This document shows, in pieces, positions 52,251 to 59,683 of a stretch of DNA of 64,000 nucleotides. The stretch is from assembly GCA_905221615.1 (NCBI GenBank), contig CAJNDT010002057.1, positions 372,001-436,000 on the forward strand, in the 5' to 3' direction. This DNA is from Symbiodinium sp. CCMP2592. Its lineage: Eukaryota; Sar; Dinophyceae; Suessiales; Symbiodiniaceae. The translations under genes were made by a program, and so were the position numbers. The notes under the pieces were generated by a model. The model made no database searches and was not told the DNA's origin. It worked only from the letters and a program-made list of their open reading frames with translations. The number at the start of each line of letters is the position of its first letter. Position 1 is the first letter of the stretch.

Positions 52251-52807
52251 CCGGTATCTTCGCCTGAAGCTCTCGCACGGAGGGGCCCAGCTCGTGCGTA
52301 AAGCGCCTTACGTCTTCGAGCTGGTCCAGCAACATCCGAACCTGCGTCTCAGGCTTTAGGGTTCACAGGGCGCGGCGGTGCTCGCGCAACCCCGGGAACG
52401 GAACGCGAACGAGAACGGAACGGAACGCAACAAAGAATCTCAGAAAAACCGGCCAGGCAAATCCCAGGTTTACTGAAACTGCCTCAATGATTTTTGGCAG
52501 GTCGGGAAAAATCATTGGCAAGTGTTGGTATGCATGGGTAACAACAAGAAGCGAAAAAATGACGGATTCGGCAGCCAGCACGGGCGTGGGGCGTGGCTTG
52601 TCCCTCGCTTGCAAATCTCTTCAATGATTTTTTGACGGACCGGGAAATTCATTGGTGACTGTGGGGGCGTGTGGAAAAGTGGCCTTTGCCTAGAAATCTC
52701 CTCAATGATTTTCGGCGGGTTCGGAAAACTCTTTGGTGAGTGTTGGGGTGTGTGGCGACGGGCGGGGGTTGAAATTTCACCACTTCGGCAGCCAGCACGG
52801 GCGGGCT

Positions 52808-52899
52808 TGGAACAACAACAACAGCAACAACCGCAACAACAGCAACAGCAAGAGCAACACCAACACCAACAACAACAGCAACAACAACAACAACAACTG

Positions 52900-52934
<35 letters not shown>

Positions 52935-53026
52935 GCTACTACTACTACTACACTACTACTACTGCTACTGCTACTGCTACTGTTACTGCTACTGCTACTT
53001 CCTGCAACTACTGCTAGTACTACGAT

Positions 53027-53090
<64 letters not shown>

Positions 53091-53297
53091 GGTACTACTA
53101 GTACGACTAGTACTACTAGTACTACTAGTATTGCTAGCACTACTAGTACTACAAGCACTATTAGTACTACTAGTACTACTAGTACTACTAGTACTACCAG
53201 TACTACTAGTACTACTTGTACTACTACCACTACTACTGTACTACTACCACTACTACCACTACTACCACTACTACCACTACTACTACTACTCCTCCTC

Positions 53298-53349
<52 letters not shown>

Positions 53350-53350
53350 A
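52808..53350. repeat. Trinucleotide array (CAA, then CTA/ACT)
   Basis: About 540 bp of CAACAACAG then ACTACTACT and AGTACTACT with few interruptions. It yields poly-Gln/Leu/Tyr or poly-Val frames on each strand. These are not genes. Confidence 0.95.
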
Positions 53351-53387
53351 TGGAAGAAGCAGTTAGCCCGCAACGCCTTTCAACCCA

Positions 53388-53612
53388 AGATACTAATGCT
53401 AAGTATTGACCAAGATCCCCCTCACTGACGAGCAATCTGACGAAGTTGACCCGAAAGAGCCCTTCAACTCTTCAACCGTCATCTGACGCACGTAGCCCGA
53501 AAGAGTCCTTCGAACTGAGATAAGCATGCTAAGTATTGTCAAAAGTCCTGTCTCTCAGAAAATGATCAGACGAATAATCATGCTCAGTATTGTCAAAAAT
53601 TTCTGTCACCCT
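53388..53612. repeat. Three-copy ATGCTAAGTATTG repeat
   Basis: ATGCTAAGTATTGACCAAGA, ATGCTAAGTATTGTCAAAAG and ATGCTCAGTATTGTCAAAAA occur near 53396, 53528 and 53580, each followed by CCTGTCTC-like sequence. CCCGAAAGAG(C/T)CCTTC occurs twice between. Confidence 0.75.
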
Positions 53613-53660
53613 TAAAGCAGGCTGCATGCTTCTACCCCTACTCCTACACATTTCGGAACC

Positions 53661-54905
53661 TTAAACCACAGAGGCATCAAAGACGTAGAAGTCGTCATAG
53701 ACCTGTCCAGTGCCCGAGGCGGGCAGTGCTACCAGGCACGGGCAATACGATTACAGACGAACTGGTCAACTCTTCAGCTGAAGCTGAGCTTAAGCTGGTT
53801 CCAAAACACAATTCTTTGCCGCTTGTCCGGTCACGCTCACGAGAAGGTCGAATGCCGAAAGCCCAGAGCATTCCGATCTCGGAGTCTACTGCCTCCAACA
53901 TCGTGTCAGTTTAAGGTGCGCACCTTCTTGAAACGTGCGCACGAAGACTCTGCGGGCCGTTTAGGACCTTTCGCGGAACTGCAAGCCGAAGGCTCTTTGG
54001 AGAGCTGAGGACTGCAAACCTGTCCGGGCTTTACATCTTGAATTTTCTTCAAGATCTGGAGATCTCGCAACTCAAGGGTCTTGGCCTCTCGATGAATGCA
54101 TAACAGCTGGCCTTGTGCCATCATCTGTACCAAATGCAACTCGGAGGCTTCCTGAAGCAAGTCTAACGCTGCCGGGGTCAGTTTCAGGTCGCAAGGTTCC
54201 GGCTGCAACTTCGCCGACCCCTCGCGCGCCAGCTCCTCCAAACGATAATCGCGCATTCGGTACGTAGTTTTGGGCCTTGGTATCTTGAAAGCTTCCTAAA
54301 TCTGCGCAAGCTACGTGGATAGAGGCAATTAGCGGCATCATGTCATCAACTTCATTCCGCTGTCCTTGTTCTCACGCCTGCTTGCACCAGGGATGCGTGG
54401 TCGGTGCCGCTCCTGAGGCAGTGCGCTGTGGAGCGGGAGCTTCTGGCGATTTCAAGTCTTCAGGTTAGTCAGGGTATAAAACAAACACGTTTGTATGTAT
54501 TTCGGCGTCCTGCCAAACCTGCTGCAAGACATCCTTGACAACGCGCTGGAAAGGTGCACGGTAGATCATGAGGTGCAAAGGAAGCTTCTGCATCGCCTCT
54601 ATCTGCATTTCTGCGGACTTGTTCTGCGAGTCCCACTTGCCCTTGGCGGGCTTGCGTGTGACCACCTCGTTCTTTCGGGGTCTGCCCCTTCCACGAGGCT
54701 TCTGAGGCTCGTCCTCGTCAAGGGCCTCCTTCTCCTCCTCGACCTGCGGCTGCACCAGGAACGTCGCGAACATGATGGCCAGCGGCACAGTGTACATCTG
54801 GTCCCGGAGCGCGTACGGCATCAAATGCAGCGGAAGCATGACCATTGTCTTCGCGCTATGAGTCCCACCGCTATCTACGTACAAAACGGCTTTGAGTCTG
54901 CAAAG
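53661..54905 (-). CDS. Histone H3-fold protein with AT-hook extension
   Basis: Three minus-strand exons. The first (to 54519) has an acidic run, an AT-hook core (RGRGRPRKN) and AMQKLPLHLMIYRAPFQRVV, matching the alpha-N helix and P-F-Q-R of H3. The second (54202-54020) gives DLKLTPAALDLLQEASELHL, then LLCIHREAKTLELRDLQILK, aligning without gaps to the H3 core (LQEASEAYLV, TIMPKDIQLARR). The last (53702-53661) ends VYDDFYVFDASVV-stop. Histone H3 is a nucleosome core protein; dinoflagellates have divergent histones. The usual Lys/Arg-rich H3 tail is not seen. Phase 0 joins throughout. The N-terminus is uncertain (the frame opens at about 54,923; no ATG). It could be a centromeric-type or transcription-related H3-fold protein. 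Confidence 0.72.
54020..54202 (-). CDS. Histone-fold exon (alpha1-alpha3)
   Basis: 183 nt, 61 codons if the acceptor is TTGCAG; other AGs just upstream are possible. The donor is CAG|GTTTGC. L-Q-E-A-S-E is identical to H3; Thr precedes L-E-L-R-D-L-Q as in H3. The Cys of L-L-C-I-H is shifted one place from the H3 Cys110. Confidence 0.75.
54519..54905 (-). CDS. Histone-like exon: AT hook and alpha-N
   Basis: Ends CAGCAG before GTTTGG. Order: hydrophobic MYTVPLAIMFATFLVQP, acidic EEEKEALDEDE, AT hook PRGRGRPRKN, then QIEAMQKLPLHLMIYRAPFQ. LPLHLM occurs twice, once near the start and once in the alpha-N part. Third positions are about 85% G or C. The 5' boundary is uncertain. Confidence 0.62.
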
Positions 54906-55249
54906 ACCGGTATGCCGTCCATGTTAGGTTTCCTGTCGCAAGGTCACAGAATCAGCAGCTGTCCTCCTTCTCTAAGTCTCGAAGGCACGTGAAAGTCTGG
55001 CTCTTTACAAAACAGTCCAGTCTCTTCAGCTCTTCTCGCAATCATGATTGAATTTAGAGTGTTTGACAACGCACCCTCCATTACCCAGCTCCAGCCTGCA
55101 TATGCCGCGTGCTAAGCGGCATGTACCTTGCCTTTGGGACCAACCTCAGGATCGTGGAAACTTTCAGCCCCAAGCTTTGATGATGATTATGATGACGATG
55201 ATGATGATGACAGACAATGTTTGACGGCTTTTCGCTTCGCAGGTCTTGG

Positions 55250-55372
55250 ATTAGGGAGTGCCTTGTAGGCCAAAGCCTGACAAAAAAAGCACCTAGGTCT
55301 GCCAGGGGCGGAACTTCGAATCCCGGACATCGAACTGGATCTTACAATGCCAAAGTCCGCTAAAGGAATCAT
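55250..55372 (-). CDS. Candidate exon 5' of the histone-like gene
   Basis: ATG at 55372, then IPLADFGIVRSSSMSGIR and APGRPR, ending AG before GTGCTT. It could be a first exon of the histone-like gene; nothing recognisable. Confidence 0.3.
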
Positions 55373-55674
55373 GTGAGGTTCCTGTGTGCCAGGCCTTCTT
55401 TTAACTCAGTCCCAGCATGACAAAAGCCCAGCAACTCATGCGTCGACCGACCACGCAAGCAAGCGAGCGTTTCAAAAGACCTGCAAGCTTCTGAAATCAC
55501 CACATAAGGACTCTCGACTGTTGCCCCCTACTGCCCAGAACTCCCAAATCCTGGAACCCGACTTCGATTTGCTGCGCAAGGAATCGCCAACAAATCGCTG
55601 CAAATCGCAGCGATTCCTTGAAGTACAAGGACCATGCCCAAAAAGCCCTGACATTTACGTGTATCAGGAAAACC

Positions 55675-55787
55675 TACTTGGAGGTTCATGGGTAGTTATA
55701 AGTGTGGTTATAAGTCCCCAATATGAGTTATAAGTATAGCTATCCTTATCATAACCCTACTTATAACTCCCCATGAACCTCCAAGTA
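55675..55787. repeat. Family A subtype palindrome, array unit 1
   Basis: Arms TACTTGGAGGTTCATGGGTA and CCCATGAACCTCCAAGTA. Homologues in the other units at 56472-56584, 57879-57998 and 58684-58797. Confidence 0.9.
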
Positions 55788-57016
55788 CCCTATGAATCCT
55801 AATCCGAAGCATCACCTCAATGATTTTTACCAGTTCTGCAAAAATCATTCTAAGTTTCGTAGCACCCAGCCAGTACTGCCAAGGCCTGGAAACTCAGAAG
55901 TTGGGTCCCCGGCATGCTTTGGCACAACAGTGTCACGATGGACCGGTGGGAAGACGACCTCGGCAATTAATTGGACAGCTAGGTGAGCATCGGACCGTTC
56001 AGCGAGCACATGCACATGAAGAGTTCTCCAGTTCTGCCGACTAGTTCATCCCTCCCGACTGCACCCGAAGTTGCCAGAAGTCAAGCCGACCAGACGGTTG
56101 AAATCAACACAACGGACTCTCGACTGCTGCCCAGAACTCCCAACCTGAAGAACAAATCCCGGAATGATTTTTCCAAGCACGGAAAAATCATTAAGAATCA
56201 CGGCCTCTTTTGTTGCCGACGCGAAGGAATGCCAGCTTCCCTCGTGCCCAAACCCAGCGCTAAGAAACACGCGGAGAATGGATATTGAACAAGGGAACAC
56301 GGCGTGCACTGACGATCCCTCTGCCACAGCATAAGGCATCCCAAATCCTGGAGCCTGACTTCGACTTACTGCGCAAGGAATCGCCAACAAATCGCTGCAA
56401 ATCGCAGCGATTCCTTCAAGTACAAGGACCATGCCCAAAAAGCCTTGACATTTACGTGTATCAGGAAAACCTACTTGGAGGTTCATGGGTAGTTATAAGT
56501 GTGGTTATAAGTCCCCAATATGAGTTATAAGTATAGCTATCCTTATTGTAACCCTACTTATAACTACCCATGAACCTCCAAGTACCCTATGAATCCTAAT
56601 CCGAAGCATCACCTCAATGATTTTTGCCAGTTCTGCAAAAATCATTCTAAGTTTCGTAGCACCCAGCCAGTACTGCCAAGGCCTGGAAACTCAGAAGTTG
56701 GGTCCCCGGCATGCTTTGGCACGACAGTGTCACGATGGACCGGTGGGAAGACGACCTCGGCAATTAATTGGACAGCTAGGTGAGCATCGGACCGTTCAGC
56801 GAGCATATGCACATGAAGAGTTCTCCAGTTCTGCCGACTGGTTCATCCCTCCCGACTGCACCCGAATCGCCGAAGTTGCCAGAAGTCAAGGCCGACAGAC
56901 GGTTGAAATCAACACAACGGACTCTCGACTGCTGCCCAGAACTCCCAACCTGAAGAACAAATCCCGGAATGATTTTTCCAAGCACGGAAAAATCATTAAG
57001 AATCACGGCCTCTTTT

Positions 57017-57621
57017 GTTTTCAAGCACGGACCCCTTTCCGTACATGGCTGAAGCAAACTTCTATCTGCCATCTACTGACGCTTGCACTTGGCCTTGCCA
57101 TTCCTGGCACAAGCATCATCATCATGATCTTTCTTGTCATCCCCTCGGTTGCTCTCCGAGGACACACTTGGAGCACGGCTCAGACGGCGACGAGCAGGAA
57201 GTGGAGGGCTGGGGGGTTGATCGCTCCACTCCTGGGCTTTGTAAAGGCAATGCACCCATGCAGCCTCCACACCAAGGATTGTCATTGAATAGCTGCTGCT
57301 GCGTCCATTGTAGGCCTTGACGAGAAAAACCTTCTTGTCCAACTGCACCGTGATGGGCACGTGGTGCGGGATTTGCAAGACATAGGAGTCCTTGCCACGT
57401 GGTCTGACTGCTGGCAATGCGGGACATGGCAAAGATTCCAGAAGATGATAATGCAGAAGGCGCAGGTTGCCGTAGCGAGGTAGCCTTTGCAAAAGGGTTC
57501 AAAACAGACCACTCAAAGACTCACAAGAAACTGGAGAGAAGCTTGACAAATGTTAGTGGAGGTGCTTCTTACGTGTCTCACACACGCCAGCAGCTCTGCT
57601 CGAAGCGGAAGGCATGGCTAG
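57017..57621 (-). other. 605-bp segment present only in array unit 2
   Basis: The other units jump from TCTTTTGTTG directly to CCGACGCGAAGG. Unit 2 has 605 extra bases, then rejoins at GCCGACGCGAAGG. The segment carries a coding-like frame (next entry). It is either an insertion into unit 2 or a deletion in the amplified copies. Confidence 0.8.
57073..57410 (-). CDS. Coding-like C-terminal exon, unknown
   Basis: The minus frame to TAG at 57073: SYVLQIPHHVPITVQLDKKV, FLVKAYNGRSSSYSMTILGV and AAWVHCLYKAQEWSD, then a Pro/Ser/Arg-rich and Asp-rich tail. Third positions and residue mix are those of real coding DNA. An AG at about 57410 could be the acceptor. Not recognised. Confidence 0.5.
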
Positions 57622-59275
57622 CCGACGCGAAGGAATTGCCAGCTTCCCTCGTGCCTAAACCCAGCGCTAAGAAACACGCGGAGAATGGATATTGAACAAG
57701 GGAACACGGCATGCACTGACGATCCCTCTGCCACAGCATAAGGCATCCCAAATCCTGGAACCTGACGTCGATTTACTGCGCAAGGAATCGCCAACAAATC
57801 GCTGCAAATCGCAGCGATTCCTTCAAGTACAAGGACCATGCCCAAAAAGCCCAGACATTTACGTGTATCAGGAAAACCTACTTGGAGGTTCATGGGTAGT
57901 TATAAGTGTGGTTATAAGTCCCCAATATGAGTTATAAGTTATAAGTATAGCTTTCCTTATTATAACCCTACTTATAACTCCCCATGAACCTCCAAGTACC
58001 CTATGAATCCTAATCCGAAGCATCACCTCAATGATTTTTGCCAGTTCTGCAAAAATCATTCTAAGTTTCGTAGCACCCAGCCACTACTGCCAAGGCCTGG
58101 AAACTCAGAAGTTGGGTCCCCGGCATGCTTTGGCACAACAGTGTCACGATGGACCGGTGGGAAGACGACCTCGGCAATTAATTGGACGGCTAGGTGAGCA
58201 TCGGACCGTTCAGCGAGCACATGCACATGAAGAGTTCTCCAGTTCTGCCGACTAGTTCATCCCTCCCGACTGCACCCGAAGTTGCCAGAAGTCAAGGCCG
58301 ACCAGACGGTTGAAATCAACACAACGGACTCTCGACTGCTGCCCAGAACTCCCAACCTGAAGAACAAATCCCGGAATGATTTTTCCAAGCACGGAAAAAT
58401 CATTAAGAATCACGGCCTCTTTTGTTGCCGACGCGAAGGAATGCCAGCTTCCCTCGTGCCCAAACCCAGCGCTAAGAAACACGCGGAGAATGGATATTGA
58501 ACAAGGGAACACGGCGTGCACTGACGATCCCTCTGCCACAGCATAAGGCATCCCAAATCCTGGAACCTGACTTCGACTTACTGCGCAAGGAATCGCCAAC
58601 AAATCGTTGCAAATCGCAGCGATTCCTTCAAGTACAAGGACCATGCCCAAAAAGCCTTGACATTTACGTGTATCAGGAAAACCTACTTGGAGGTTCATGG
58701 GTAGTTATAAGTGTGGTTATAAGTCCCCCAATATGAGTTAAAAGTATAGCTATCCTTATTGTAACCCTACTTATAACTACCCATGAACCTCCAAGTACTT
58801 ATCCTATGAATCCTAATCCGAAGCATCACCTCAATGATTTTTGCCAGTTCTGCAAAAATCATTCCAAGTTTCGTAGTACCCAGCCAGTACTGCCAAGGCC
58901 TGGAAACTCAGAAGTTGGGTCCCCGGCACGCTTTGGCACGACAATGTCACGATGGACCGGTGGGAAGACGACCTCGGCAATTGGACAGCTAGGTGAGCAT
59001 CGGACCGTTCAGCGAGCACATGCACATGAAGAGTTTTCCAGTTCTGCCGACTGGTTCATCCCTCCCGACTGCACCCGGCACCCGAAGTTGCCATGTGTCA
59101 AGGCAGACTAGCCGGCTGCCTGGGAAGCTTGCATGAGTGAAAGATATGTTGCATTGCAGACGCTTGCGGAAGACAGTATTGAAGCATTCATTGGAATAGT
59201 TGCACTTGCAATCTTCCCACCCCTGATGCTGCGCGCGTCGTCACAGCTGCAAAACAGACGTCCTCGGCTCTATAA

Positions 59276-59683
59276 CTAATCATCGGAATCGGAACTGCTT
59301 GAAGAGGACGAGGCTAAGGACAGTTCATCTTCTTCTGGAAATGCATCCTGCACCTCTTGCCGAGCATCTCGCTTAATGATTGACTGCACCCCGCAGACCC
59401 CGCGAGAAGGTGTTGCGGAAAGCTTGGTGAAACTGAGGCAGCCAGACATGCTGGGGGGCACGGGCTCGGGCATGTCGGGCACCACGGCCCAGAGATTGAT
59501 TGAGACACTCTGCAGCTTGCTCTGCGTGTCAATGCCAAGACGATTCCGGATCGGACAGCGATCCCTGTTGGCAAGCGCCCAGTAGCGTTCGCATTGCCCT
59601 TGCGAAGTTGCGCACGACCAGAACTTCTCAGCCATGACAGCCAAAGGCTTTGAAGGTTGTCCACTTTTCCACCACGTGATTAC
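59276..59683 (-). CDS. hAT exon 5, dimerisation domain
   Basis: 136 codons including stop. VITWWKSGQPSKP and CERYWALANRDRCPIRNRLG match the C-terminal hAT dimerisation region. It ends with a Ser/Asp-rich acidic tail (DSDD-stop). Confidence 0.85.
   Translation of the reverse strand, partial: VITWWKSGQPSKPLAVMAEKFWSCATSQGQCERYWALANRDRCPIRNRLGIDTQSKLQSVSINLWAVVPDMPEPVPPSMSGCLSFTKLSATPSRGVCGVQSIIKRDARQEVQDAFPEEDELSLASSSSSSSDSDD

Larger units (their letters stand above)
51946..52734. repeat. Four short hairpin elements
   Basis: Members at 51946-51976, 52486-52516, 52623-52653 and (degenerate) 52704-52734. Each starts AATGATTTT and ends AAAATCATT or a variant, with a 9-12 base G/C-richer centre. 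Confidence 0.85.
55819..58863. repeat. Seven short hairpin elements in the array
   Basis: Two kinds alternate. One has centre CCAGTTCTGC (55819-55849, 56616-56646, 58030-58060, 58833-58863). The other has centre CCAAGCACGG (56163-56192, 56968-56997, 58375-58404). All begin AATGATTTTT and end AAAAATCATT, 30-31 bp long. Confidence 0.9.
55543..59100. repeat. Tandem array of about 800-bp units
   Basis: Starts of the shared CCCAAATCCTGGA block are at 55543, 56339, 57746 and about 58551. Each unit has an AAATCGC palindrome, one family A-like palindrome, and short hairpin elements flanking a spacer with GCACATGCACATGAAGAG. The second unit is about 605 bp longer. Copies are some 95% or more alike by eye, so the array is recent. 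Confidence 0.9.

Noticed and set aside
52669..53409. 246-codon frame rich in Leu/Tyr, and a 193-codon poly-Val frame opposite
   Set aside because: Both are translations of the CTA/CAA trinucleotide array; no non-repetitive coding sequence.
56617..57288. 223-codon plus-strand frame in array unit 2
   Set aside because: It runs through two hairpin elements and antisense to the better minus-strand frame at 57073-57410; other units do not preserve it.
55543..59100. Possible CRISPR-like array
   Set aside because: Units are about 800 bp with no regular short repeat-spacer pattern, and the context is eukaryotic.
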